Shown: piece after piece, positions 36,513 through 44,738 of the stretch
Layout of the letters: each line of letters opens with the position of its first letter
How positions within the stretch are numbered: position 1 is the stretch's first letter
NCBI RefSeq assembly: GCF_027923905.1
Contig: NZ_AP026966.1
Location: 5,023,001-5,087,000 of the forward strand
DNA from: Massilia varians
GTDB lineage: Bacteria; Pseudomonadota; Gammaproteobacteria; Burkholderiales; Burkholderiaceae_D
DNA length: 64,000 nucleotides
Reading direction: 5' to 3'
Notes under the pieces: model-generated
Told to the model about the DNA's origin: nothing
Seen by the model: the letters and a program-made list of their open reading frames with translations, nothing else
Databases searched by the model: none
Made by a program: the position numbers and the translations under genes

Positions 36513-36983
36513 ATGGATCTCAGAAAACTCAAGACCTTGATCGACCTGGTCGCCGAATCGGACATCGCTGAACTCGAAGTGACCGAAGGCGAAAGCAAGG
36601 TCCGCATCGTCAAGTCGTCCGCAAACCCGCAAGGCCAGATGATGATGATGCCGCAGCAGGCCGTGCAGCACTACGCCGCGCCGGCCGTGCAGGCCGCCCC
36701 GGCACCAGCCGCAGCGCCGGTAGCCGCCCCTGCCGCCGCCGAGCAGACCGGCCACGTGGTCAAGTCGCCGATGGTCGGCACCTTCTACCGCAGCTCGGCG
36801 CCGGGCGCCCCGGCCTTCGTCGAAGTCGGCCAGAGCATCAAGCAGGGCGATACCCTGTGCATCATCGAAGCGATGAAGCTCCTGAACGAGATCGATGCCG
36901 ACGTCGCCGGCACGGTCACCAAGATTCTCGTGGAAAACGGCCAGCCGGTCGAATTCGGCCAGCCGTTGTTCGTGATCGGCTAA
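36513..36983 (+). CDS. accB: Biotin carboxyl carrier protein of acetyl-CoA carboxylase
   Basis: 156 residues. The N-terminus [34 protein letters not shown] is the AccB lead domain, then an Ala/Pro-rich hinge, then the biotinyl domain with the modified lysine K122 in [10 protein letters not shown]. Stop TAA is followed at once by a family C hairpin (36984), which lies between accB and accC in the same transcriptional direction. Confidence 0.97.
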   Translation: MDLRKLKTLIDLVAESDIAELEVTEGESKVRIVKSSANPQGQMMMMPQQAVQHYAAPAVQAAPAPAAAPVAAPAAAEQTGHVVKSPMVGTFYRSSAPGAPAFVEVGQSIKQGDTLCIIEAMKLLNEIDADVAGTVTKILVENGQPVEFGQPLFVIG

Positions 36984-37083
36984 GAGCGCCTAACAATTCC
37001 GCCATGGCCGCGTCGCATCGTCTCGCCGTACCGAGGTACTGAATCCGACGATGCGCCCGACTCTGGGGCTTTGTTAGACGCTC
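36984..37083. repeat. Family C dispersed palindrome, copy C3, between accB and accC
   Basis: Outer arms GAGCGCCTAACAA (36984-36996) and TTGTTAGACGCTC (37071-37083) pair with one mismatch; inner GCATCGTC (37015-37022) and GACGATGC (37047-37054) pair exactly, and two GTAC blocks lie at the apex. It begins at the base after the accB stop codon. Confidence 0.82.
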
Positions 37084-37188
37084 TATTCGTTTCGGCGGCT
37101 TCCTGCCGCCAGCCCATCCTATGTCGTGTCCGGCGCGCTTTCTGATCCAGACTGTTGCGCCGGTTTTCACTGAAACACCGAACCTACC

Positions 37189-38583
37189 ATGTTTGAAAAA
37201 ATCCTCATCGCCAACCGTGGTGAAATCGCGCTGCGTATCCAGCGCGCCTGCCGCGAGCTGGGCATCAAGACGGTCGTCGTTCACTCCGAGGCGGACAAGG
37301 ACGCCAAGTACGTGAAGCTGGCGGACGAATCCGTCTGCATCGGCCCGGCCCAGTCGGCGCTCAGCTACCTGAACATGCCGGCGATTATCAGCGCCGCCGA
37401 AGTGACGGACGCCGAGGCGATCCACCCGGGCTACGGCTTCCTGTCGGAGAACGCCGACTTCGCCGAGCGCGTCGAGAAATCCGGCTTCGTCTTCATCGGC
37501 CCGCGTTCGGACTCGATCCGCCTGATGGGCGACAAGGTCTCGGCCAAGCAGGCGATGATCAAGGCCGGCGTGCCCTGCGTGCCGGGTTCGGACGGCGCCC
37601 TCCCGGACGACCCGAAAGAAATCATCCAGACCGCACGCCGCATCGGCTACCCGGTCATCATCAAGGCCGCCGGCGGCGGCGGCGGCCGCGGCATGCGCGT
37701 GGTGCATACCGAAGCCGCGCTGCTGGGCGCCGTGCAGATGACCAAGACCGAAGCCGGCACCGCCTTCGGCAATCCGGAAGTCTATATGGAGAAGTTCCTG
37801 GAAAATCCGCGCCACGTGGAGATCCAGGTGCTGGCCGACGAGCACAAGAACGCCGTCTGGCTGGGCGAACGCGACTGCTCGATGCAGCGCCGCCACCAGA
37901 AGGTCATCGAGGAAGCGCCGGCGCCGGGCATCCCGCGCAAGCTGATCGAGAAGATTGGCGACCGCTGCGCCGAAGCCTGCCGCAAGATCGGCTACCGGGG
38001 CGCCGGCACCTTCGAATTCCTGTACGAGAATGGCGAGTTCTACTTCATCGAGATGAACACCCGCGTGCAGGTGGAACACCCGGTCACCGAAATGATCACC
38101 GGGATCGACATCGTGCAGGAACAGATCCGCATCGCCTGCGGCGAGAAGCTGCGCTTCCGCCAGCGCGACATCATGCTGTCGGGCCACGCGATCGAGTGCC
38201 GCATCAACGCCGAAGACCCGTTCAAGTTCACCCCGTCGCCGGGCCGCATCACCGGCTGGCACCCGCCGGGCGGTCCCGGCATCCGTGTCGATTCGCACTC
38301 GTATGCAGGATATTATGTTCCACCTCATTACGACTCGATGATCGGCAAGGTAATTTCCTACGGTGCGACGCGCGAGCAGGCAATTCGCCGCATGCAAATC
38401 GCGCTCTCGGAAATGGTGGTTGAAGGTATTCTCACCAATATCCCGCTGCACCGTGAGCTGATGGTCGACGCCCGCTTCATCGAGGGCGGCACCAACATTC
38501 ACTACCTGGAGCACAAGCTGGCTACCAAGCCAGACCTGCCGAAGGAAACGGGACTCGGCGCCAAATCGGAAACCAAGGTATGA
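37189..38583 (+). CDS. accC: Biotin carboxylase subunit of acetyl-CoA carboxylase
   Basis: 464 residues; the usual length is about 450. ATP-grasp enzyme that carboxylates biotin on Acc[55 protein letters not shown] (glycine-rich ATP loop), [18 protein letters not shown] and [17 protein letters not shown] are all in order. The stop overlaps the prmA start as ATGA. Confidence 0.97.
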   Translation: MFEKILIANRGEIALRIQRACRELGIKTVVVHSEADKDAKYVKLADESVCIGPAQSALSYLNMPAIISAAEVTDAEAIHPGYGFLSENADFAERVEKSGFVFIGPRSDSIRLMGDKVSAKQAMIKAGVPCVPGSDGALPDDPKEIIQTARRIGYPVIIKAAGGGGGRGMRVVHTEAALLGAVQMTKTEAGTAFGNPEVYMEKFLENPRHVEIQVLADEHKNAVWLGERDCSMQRRHQKVIEEAPAPGIPRKLIEKIGDRCAEACRKIGYRGAGTFEFLYENGEFYFIEMNTRVQVEHPVTEMITGIDIVQEQIRIACGEKLRFRQRDIMLSGHAIECRINAEDPFKFTPSPGRITGWHPPGGPGIRVDSHSYAGYYVPPHYDSMIGKVISYGATREQAIRRMQIALSEMVVEGILTNIPLHRELMVDARFIEGGTNIHYLEHKLATKPDLPKETGLGAKSETKV

Positions 38584-39536
38584 GCTGGACGGAAGTCGTC
38601 ATCGAAGTAGCGCGGGACCACGCTGAGGCCCTGTCGGACGCCCTGATGGAAGCGGGCGCCCTGTCGGTCTCGGTGGAAGACGCGGACGAAGGCACGGACG
38701 CGGAAAAACCGCTGTTCGGCGAACCGGGCATGGAACCCACCGAAACCGCGTGGGATCACAGTCGCGTCGTTGCGCTGACCGACACCGACGCCGACCAGTT
38801 CGCGATCGTGCAGGAAGCCGCCAACGCCATCAAGCTGCCCGTCGTGCCGTCGTTCACCACCCGCGCGGTGGCGGACGCCGACTGGGTGCGCCTGACCCAG
38901 TCGCAGTTCGAGCCTATCCACATCGGCAAGAACATCTGGGTCGTGCCGAGCTGGCACGAGGCGCCGGACCCGAACGGGCTCATCCTCGAGCTCGACCCGG
39001 GCCTGGCCTTCGGCACTGGCAGCCATCCGACCACCCGCCTGTGCATGGAGTGGCTGGAAGCGCACCCGGCGCCGGGCAAGTCGGTGCTGGACTACGGCTG
39101 CGGCTCGGGCATCCTGGCGATGGTGGCCAAGAAGCTCGGCGCGCTGGATGTCGCCGGCGTCGACATCGACCCGCAGGCGATCGAATCGGCGCGCAGCAAT
39201 GCCGAGCGCAACGGTGTCAGCATCGACTTCTACCTGCCGGACAACTTCGCCGCCGCTCCCAACGAGCGCCACGCGAAGGGCCAGTTCGACATCGTCGTGG
39301 CCAACATCCTGTCGAGCCCATTGAAGCTGATGGCGCCGATGCTGTCCGGCCGCGTGGCGCCGGGCGGTTCGCTGATCCTGTCGGGCGTGCTGGCACGCCA
39401 GGCGGAGGAAGTGGCTGCCGCCTACGCACCTTTCATCAAGCTGGGCGTCTGGGCCGAGCAGGACGGCTGGGTCGCCCTTCACGGGACGCTCGGCCAGGAC
39501 ACCGCACCCGCGCCCCGTTCCGCCATCACCGGCTAA
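38580..39536 (+). CDS. prmA: Ribosomal protein L11 methyltransferase
   Basis: 318 residues. PrmA trimethylates L11. The N-terminal substrate domain ([35 protein letters not shown]) precedes the SAM domain with [43 protein letters not shown] and [15 protein letters not shown]. It overlaps accC by four bases, a conserved gene order in betaproteobacteria. Confidence 0.96.
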   Translation: MSWTEVVIEVARDHAEALSDALMEAGALSVSVEDADEGTDAEKPLFGEPGMEPTETAWDHSRVVALTDTDADQFAIVQEAANAIKLPVVPSFTTRAVADADWVRLTQSQFEPIHIGKNIWVVPSWHEAPDPNGLILELDPGLAFGTGSHPTTRLCMEWLEAHPAPGKSVLDYGCGSGILAMVAKKLGALDVAGVDIDPQAIESARSNAERNGVSIDFYLPDNFAAAPNERHAKGQFDIVVANILSSPLKLMAPMLSGRVAPGGSLILSGVLARQAEEVAAAYAPFIKLGVWAEQDGWVALHGTLGQDTAPAPRSAITG

Positions 39537-39549
39537 GGAACGATCAGGC

Positions 39550-41031
39550 ATGGCGCTCGCCACCCAATGCCCCCACTGCGGCACCATGTTCCGCGTCGCC
39601 GCGGACCAGCTCAAGCTGCGTGGGGGCATCGTCCGTTGCGGCGCCTGCACTGAAATCTTCGACGGCAATGCCGCGCTGGTCGACCTGGCCAGCGCGGCGC
39701 CGCGCCCTTCCCCAAGGCGCCGGCGCGCGTCCGACGCCGAGCTGGCCGCCGCGCCCGCCGCCGCGCCAGCTGCAGCCCCCCAGCTCGACGCAGCTGCCGC
39801 TCCCGCGCCGGAAGCGCAGGACGATCCGATCTACACCCTCGAATTCGACCGTACCTTCTCGCCCTTCGGCATCCTGCCCAAGGCAAGCAGCGGCGAAGAC
39901 GTGACCGAGGCGCCGCAGCAGGCACGCCAGGCACCCGAGGCCCCGGTGGCCGAGCTCCCGGCGGAGCCGAGTGCAACGCAGGCCGGCGTGGACGAAGCGC
40001 AGCCGGCGCCGGAGCCCACGGAACCCGCGCTTGCGCTTGACGCAAGCCCCGAAGTCACTCCTGAAGTCACTCCTGAAGTCACCCCGGAAGTCAGCCCGGA
40101 CGTCGCCCCTGAGGCCATCCCCGACGCAGCGCCGGTGCCGGTCCGCGCGCCCGAGCCGGTGCCGATGGCGCAGGCATCCGCCGAGGCACCGGTGGCGCTT
40201 GCGGCGGGCCTAGAGGTCGACGAAGCACTGGTGGCCGCACCGGCGCCGGACCATGACGCGTATCCCGAGGAGCCGGCCCCTGCCCCGGTACGCCCGCCTG
40301 CGCCGGCGGCTGCCAGGACAGGCGCCACCGCGCCGCCGCTGCTGCTGCGCGAATCCGGCCCCGCCACGGTCACCATGCCGGCGCCGCCGCGCGCCCCGCC
40401 GGTGGCGCCGTGCACGCCGCGCACCCGGGCCGCGGAAGCACGCGCCGCGCGCAAGTCGAAGCTGACGCCGACCAGAATCGAACCGCCCAAGCTGCGCGTG
40501 CCGGAACCCGACGAGCCGGAGTTCGTGCGGCGCGGCCGCCAGCGCGAACGCTCGGGCAAGGCCATGCGCATCGCGATGCTTGCCGGCAGCCTGCTGTTGC
40601 TGCTGGCCCTGGCGGCGCAGGCCGTCCTGTACTTCCGCACCCCATTGGCGGCGCGCTATCCCGCACTGAAGCCGACCCTGGTCTCGCTGTGCGGGGTGCT
40701 GGGCTGCCGCGTCGAGCTGCCGGCCAGGGTCGACCAGCTGGTGATCGACACCGGCGAACTGACCACGCTCGGCGGCAACGCCTATACCTTCAGCACCCAG
40801 CTGCGCAACCAGGGCGACTCGGTCCAGGCCTGGCCCAGCATCGAACTGACCCTCTCGGACGCCGACGACAAGCCGCTGGTGCGGCGCGTGTTCGGCCCGC
40901 GCGATTACCTGCCGGCCGGCCCGCTGCTGGACCTTGGCTTCGCCGCGCACGCCGAGCAGCCCGTGAAGCTGCACTTCCGTGTCGCGGAACCGGCGCCTTC
41001 CGGCTACCATATCGCCGTCTTTTACCCCTAA
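39550..41031 (+). CDS. Zinc-ribbon and DUF3426 membrane protein
   Basis: 493 residues. An N-terminal MJ0042-type zinc ribbon (CPHCGTMFRVAADQL, VRCGACTEIFDG; four cysteines) is followed by about 300 low-complexity residues rich in Ala, Pro and Glu, then one membrane helix near residues 338-363 (AMRIAMLAGSLLLLLALAAQAVLYF) and a C-terminal DUF3426 domain on the far side. The linker has tandem PEVT units. Function is unknown; it often follows prmA in Burkholderiales. It starts 13 bases after prmA and precedes a PfkB kinase gene by 18. Confidence 0.88.
   Translation: MALATQCPHCGTMFRVAADQLKLRGGIVRCGACTEIFDGNAALVDLASAAPRPSPRRRRASDAELAAAPAAAPAAAPQLDAAAAPAPEAQDDPIYTLEFDRTFSPFGILPKASSGEDVTEAPQQARQAPEAPVAELPAEPSATQAGVDEAQPAPEPTEPALALDASPEVTPEVTPEVTPEVSPDVAPEAIPDAAPVPVRAPEPVPMAQASAEAPVALAAGLEVDEALVAAPAPDHDAYPEEPAPAPVRPPAPAAARTGATAPPLLLRESGPATVTMPAPPRAPPVAPCTPRTRAAEARAARKSKLTPTRIEPPKLRVPEPDEPEFVRRGRQRERSGKAMRIAMLAGSLLLLLALAAQAVLYFRTPLAARYPALKPTLVSLCGVLGCRVELPARVDQLVIDTGELTTLGGNAYTFSTQLRNQGDSVQAWPSIELTLSDADDKPLVRRVFGPRDYLPAGPLLDLGFAAHAEQPVKLHFRVAEPAPSGYHIAVFYP
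40051..40098 (+). repeat. 12-bp tandem repeat coding for PEVT units
   Basis: Four consecutive units of GAAGTCACTCCT or close variants; the last two have changed bases (CCCCG, AGCCCG) and the series decays after 40098. They encode EVTP-EVTP-EVTP-EVSP within the disordered linker of the DUF3426 protein. The unit keeps frame. Confidence 0.85.
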
Positions 41032-41049
41032 TCTCTTGAAGGCATCTCC

Positions 41050-41991
41050 ATGACCAAGACCGCCCTGATCTGCGGCTCGATCGCATTCGACAAGATCATG
41101 CAGTACCACGGCCGCTTCGCCGAGACCCTGCTGGCCGACCAGCTGCACCGCGTGAACGTCTCCTTCCTGGTGCCGACCATGCGCCTGGAGTATGGCGGCT
41201 GCGCGGTGAACATCGCCTACAACCTCAAGCTGCTCGGCGGCGAGCCGCTGGTCATGGGCACCATCGGCCAGGACGGCGGCGATTACCTCGAGCGCATGAA
41301 GAAACAGGGCATCGAGACCCGCGCGATCCGCACCATCGGCGACGCCTACACCGCGCAGTGCTTCGTCACCGCGGACCAGGACAACAACCAGATCAACGCC
41401 TTCCACCCGGGCGCGATGCAGTACTCGCACGAGAACAACGTGGCCGACCAGGGCCTGCTCCGCGTGGCGATCATCTCGCCGGACGGCCGCGACGGCATGC
41501 TCAAGCACGCCGCCGACTGCGCCGCCCAGGGCATCCCCTTCATGTTCGATCCGGGCCAGCAGCTGCCGATGTTCTCGGGCGAAGAGCTGATCCGCTTCAT
41601 CGACGGCGCCAGCTACCTGGCCTGCAACGACTATGAATTCGAAGTGGTGATGGACCGCACCGGCCTGAGCCTGGCCGACATCGCCGGCCGCCTCGAGGCG
41701 CTGATCGTCACGCGCGGCGGCGAGGGTTCGGACATCTACGCCGGCGGCGAGCACTACCGCATTCCGGCGGTGAAGGCCGACGAGATCGTCGACCCGACCG
41801 GCTGCGGCGACGCCTACCGCGCCGGCCTGCTGTACGGGATCATCAATAGCCTGGACTGGGCGACCACCGGCCGCATCGCCAGCCTGCTGGGCGCGATCAA
41901 GATCGGCAGCACCGGTGGCCAGAACCACAGCTTCACGCCGCAAGAGATCGAGCAGAAGTTCGAGGCGGCGTTCGGGTACAAGTTCCGCTGA
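41050..41991 (+). CDS. PfkB-family carbohydrate/nucleoside kinase
   Basis: 313 residues, ribokinase fold. ALICGSIAFDKIM is the first motif, YGGCAVNIAYNLKLLGG the substrate lid, and DPTGCGDAYRAGLLYGI the catalytic loop with Asp near residue 254 (GCGD in place of GAGD). Betaproteobacterial members of this type are often called adenosine kinase-like; the substrate cannot be fixed from sequence. It is the last gene of the aroQ-accB-accC-prmA-DUF3426 run and is followed by a terminator. Confidence 0.88.
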   Translation: MTKTALICGSIAFDKIMQYHGRFAETLLADQLHRVNVSFLVPTMRLEYGGCAVNIAYNLKLLGGEPLVMGTIGQDGGDYLERMKKQGIETRAIRTIGDAYTAQCFVTADQDNNQINAFHPGAMQYSHENNVADQGLLRVAIISPDGRDGMLKHAADCAAQGIPFMFDPGQQLPMFSGEELIRFIDGASYLACNDYEFEVVMDRTGLSLADIAGRLEALIVTRGGEGSDIYAGGEHYRIPAVKADEIVDPTGCGDAYRAGLLYGIINSLDWATTGRIASLLGAIKIGSTGGQNHSFTPQEIEQKFEAAFGYKFR

Positions 41992-42018
41992 GACGAGCGC
42001 CAGGCTGCACAAATGAAT

Positions 42019-42047
42019 TGGGGTCCCCGCGGGGACCCCATTTTTTT
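42019..42047 (+). terminator. Rho-independent terminator after the PfkB-family gene
   Basis: TGGGGTCCCCGCGGGGACCCCA is a perfect 22-base palindrome followed by seven T. It ends the long plus-strand run before the minus-strand yggT gene. Confidence 0.92.
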
Positions 42048-42064
42048 GATACGGGCTGACGCCG

Positions 42065-42592
42065 TCAGCCGAAGAACACCTGCCGCAGCACGAACTGGAT
42101 AATCTGAATCAGCACCAGCGCCACCAGCACAGACAAGTCGATCCCGCCGATCGGCGGCACCACGCGCCGGATCGGCCGCAGGATCGGCGTATTCAGCGCA
42201 TGCACGAAAGGCGCCAGCGGCGCCTGCGGGTTCACCCAGCTGAAGATCGCGTCGATGATCAGGAGCGCCATGAAGCCGTACAGGATCCAGTTCAGGAACC
42301 GGTACAGCGCGTGCAGCAGCACCATATGCGCATCCGCTCCCGCTACCAGCAGCAGCGAACTGGCCAGCACCACCACCAGGAAAGCGCCGATCAGGCTCGC
42401 CCAGTCATAACCGCCCATGCCCGGCACCAGGCGCCGCAGCGGCAGCACCAGCCAGTCGGTCAGGGTGAAGGTGAATTGGCCGATCTGCTGCGGCGGACGC
42501 ACGCGCGTGGCCTGCATCCAGAAGCGCAGCAGGAGCAGCCCTCCCAGCAAGGCGGCAGCGGTATCGACGATAAACTGGAGAATAGACAGCAC
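42065..42592 (-). CDS. YggT-family membrane protein
   Basis: 175 residues with about four hydrophobic helices. Two YggT repeats are visible: an N-terminal one (MLSILQFIVDTAAALLGGLLLLRFWMQ) and a second with FSWVNPQAPLAPFVHALNTPILRPIRRVVPPIGGIDLSVLVALVLIQIIQ. The family has been linked to osmotic shock resistance and cell-division proteins, but the mechanism is unknown. It lies alone between two terminators; on the minus strand it follows the histone-like gene. Confidence 0.92.
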   Translation of the reverse strand: MLSILQFIVDTAAALLGGLLLLRFWMQATRVRPPQQIGQFTFTLTDWLVLPLRRLVPGMGGYDWASLIGAFLVVVLASSLLLVAGADAHMVLLHALYRFLNWILYGFMALLIIDAIFSWVNPQAPLAPFVHALNTPILRPIRRVVPPIGGIDLSVLVALVLIQIIQFVLRQVFFG

Positions 42593-42603
42593 GTAGGCTC
42601 CTC

Positions 42604-42640
42604 AAAAAAAAACCGCCGTGTGAACGATCACACAGCGGTA
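42604..42640 (-). terminator. Rho-independent terminator after the histone-like gene
   Basis: Stem ACCGCCGTGTGA / TCACACAGCGGT with one mismatch and an ACGA loop; on the minus strand a run of nine T follows. On the plus strand only ATTTTG follows, so the minus direction is favoured. Confidence 0.88.
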
Positions 42641-42679
42641 TTTTGCCTGAACCAGGCAAGACTCGCTATCGAGCCGGAA

Positions 42680-43993
42680 TTACGGGCGGCTGCTGGTAGG
42701 GAACGGCCATGCGGCTGCCGGCGACAGCGTGGTTTTCGCTGCCGGAGCAGGTGCGGCTGCCTTGCTGTCCGATTTCGAATCGGTTTTCGCTTCCGGTTTG
42801 GCTTCGGCTTTCGATTCCGATTTGCCGTCGGCTTTCGCATCCGATTTGCTGTCGGCCTTGCTATCGGCTTTCACTTCCGGTTTTGCTTCGGCCTTGGCTT
42901 CCGGTTTCGCTTCCGCTTTCATTTCCGGCTTGGCTTCGGCTTTTGCGGCCGGCTTTGCAGCAGGCTTGGCGGCAGCCGATTTGGTGGCAGCGGATTTAGC
43001 TGGTGCGGCCGCTTTTGCCGGGGCTGCGGCTTTAGCCGGAGCAGCGGCTTTAGCTGGAGCGGCCGCTTTTTTTGCAGCAGGCTTTGCCGCGGTTTTAGCC
43101 GGAGCAGCAGCTTTCTTGGCAGCAGGCTTAGCGGCGGCTTTGGTCGCGGTCGCTTTCTTTGCTGCCGGCTTTGTAGCCGATTTGGCCGCAGTCGATTTGG
43201 TAGCGGCGGTTTTGGTCGCAGCTGCTTTCTTGGCTGCCGGCTTGGCAGCGGTTTTCGCTACTGGCTTGGCGGCTGCTTTCTTTGCTGCAGGCTTAGCGGC
43301 GGCTTTCTTCGCAGCTGGTTTAGCAGCGGCTTTCTTTGCTGCCGGCTTGGCTGCCGATTTGGTAGCGGTGGCCTTGGCTGCCGGCTTTGCTGCCGCTTTC
43401 TTTGCAGCAGGTTTAGCTGCCGGTTTAGCGGCGGCTTTCTTTGCTGCCGGCTTTGCTGCCGACTTGGTGGCGGCGGCCTTGGCTGCCGGCTTGGCGGCGG
43501 CTTTCTTTGCAGCAGGCTTAGCTGCCGGCTTAGCAGCAGCTTTCTTCGCTGCCGGTTTGGCTACCGACTTGCTTGCAGCTTTTGCTGCCGGTTTTGCAGC
43601 GGCTTTCTTTGCAGCAGGCTTAGCTGCCGGTTTTGCTGCAGCTTTCTTGGCTGCTGGCTTGGCTGCAGCTTTCTTTGCTGCAGGCTTCGCTGCTGCCTTG
43701 GTCGCAGTGGTCTTGGTTGCTGCGGTCTTGGTTGCTGCGGCTTTCTTTGCTGCCGGCTTGGCCGCTGCCTTGGTGGCGGTGGTCTTGGCGGCGGTGGTCT
43801 TGCTTGCTGCAGCTTTCTTGGCAGCAGGTTTAGCTGCGGTTTTCGCTGCCGGCTTGGCGGCGGTCTTGGCCGCCGGCTTGGCAGCTGCTTTGGCCGGAGC
43901 GGCCTTGGCTGCCGGTTTCGCGGCGGCGGCGGTTTTCTTTGCTGCCGGTTTCTCGGTTGCAGCCTTTGCTGCTGGTTTCTTAGCGGTTGCCAT
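42680..43993 (-). CDS. Histone H1-like AAKP-repeat DNA-binding protein
   Basis: 437 residues. From about residue 5 to 330 the protein is a near-uninterrupted run of AAKPAAKKA and ATKTAAAKS units, very rich in Lys, Ala and Pro. It then becomes mixed charge (KAEAKPEMKAEAKPEAKAEAK, KSDAKADGKSESKAEAK) and ends in a short hydrophobic tail (LSPAAAWPFPTSSRP). Such tails occur in AlgP/AlgR3, PhaF and HctB-like proteins and bind DNA without sequence specificity. There is no PhaF phasin domain. Nearly the whole gene is repetitive DNA at the base level, so length may vary between strains. It is monocistronic with a terminator on the 3' side. Confidence 0.87.
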   Translation of the reverse strand: MATAKKPAAKAATEKPAAKKTAAAAKPAAKAAPAKAAAKPAAKTAAKPAAKTAAKPAAKKAAASKTTAAKTTATKAAAKPAAKKAAATKTAATKTTATKAAAKPAAKKAAAKPAAKKAAAKPAAKPAAKKAAAKPAAKAASKSVAKPAAKKAAAKPAAKPAAKKAAAKPAAKAAATKSAAKPAAKKAAAKPAAKPAAKKAAAKPAAKATATKSAAKPAAKKAAAKPAAKKAAAKPAAKKAAAKPVAKTAAKPAAKKAAATKTAATKSTAAKSATKPAAKKATATKAAAKPAAKKAAAPAKTAAKPAAKKAAAPAKAAAPAKAAAPAKAAAPAKSAATKSAAAKPAAKPAAKAEAKPEMKAEAKPEAKAEAKPEVKADSKADSKSDAKADGKSESKAEAKPEAKTDSKSDSKAAAPAPAAKTTLSPAAAWPFPTSSRP

Positions 43994-44738
43994 TTAGATT
44001 CTCCTTCATCTGCGATGAGAAATACGCTCAAGGTTTAAAACCCGCCCACCCTCAGCGTGGCGGGCGAATTATTCATCGGACCAAACCGCCTGGCGATTTG
44101 GGCCAATGAATCCGGCACCGGCTGAACTGCTGCAACTCCTCACAATTGCAGCGCTTCAGCCAACGTCGCTAGGTATCCGACTCAATGCGTTTTCACATCG
44201 CTACCCTTGCGGGCGCGAAAAGAAAAAGCCGCCTTGCCTGAACACGGTCAGGCAGTGCGGCTTGTTCTTTTCGCTTCGCTTACGTGCATACTGATTGAAT
44301 CAGTTCCTATTATTCGATCGATTACTGCCCGGATGGACGCGACAATATCACATGTTCACGTTTTGACAAATTCAAACACGTAAAGTACACGAAAACTTTG
44401 TGAGCGCGCAACCCGAACACCTCAAAGTGAATCACGTTTTTCGTACTTAAACATGCGATTGCGCATTCGTCGGTTAACTACTACACCGCGATCACGCCAA
44501 ATCCCATTTCGATTGATCGGCAAACCAGCGTCACGGCTTGCAGCGGCCGGTCTTTCAGCGCGGCGCGTTCATCGAAACTGCCGTCTCCGGCAATGGATGC
44601 GCTCCTAATTGACGCTGCATCGGCAATCCATCGGCGCGATCCGGATCCCGAACCAGGAAAACCGCTTGCCCATGCTTGGACAGCGCGATGCGCAAAACAG
44701 TGCCTTTGATTTTTACGCGCGGGCGGCCGGCGTGTTGA
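43994..44738. other. 745-base intergenic region
   Basis: This holds the upstream region of the histone-like gene, a long hairpin near 44215-44274 and an AT-richer stretch at about 44280-44480 (for example TATTATTCGATCGATTACTG). A short open frame on the minus strand at about 44560-44730 reads KIKGTVLRIALSKHGQAVFL, then VRDPDRADGLPMQRQLGAH, but has no start codon; it may be a remnant of a lost gene. I see no RNA gene I can name. Confidence 0.5.
44215..44274. terminator. Long hairpin, probable bidirectional terminator
   Basis: Arms of 27 bases: GCGAAAAGAAAAAGCCGCC followed by TTGCCTGA, and TCAGGCAGTGCGGCTTG followed by TTCTTTTCGC, with a six-base ACACGG loop and few mismatches. T-rich tracts lie inside the arms on both strands. 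No gene end is within 200 bases on either side, which is unusual for a terminator. Confidence 0.6.

Noticed and set aside
42680..43993. Repeat array reading as CRISPR or as a tandem satellite
   Set aside because: The repeats keep codon frame, vary freely and have no spacers; the array is explained by a coding AAKP-repeat protein.
44106..44294. Short open frame in the intergenic region
   Set aside because: It runs through both arms of the 44215-44274 hairpin and has no family similarity or ribosome-binding site.
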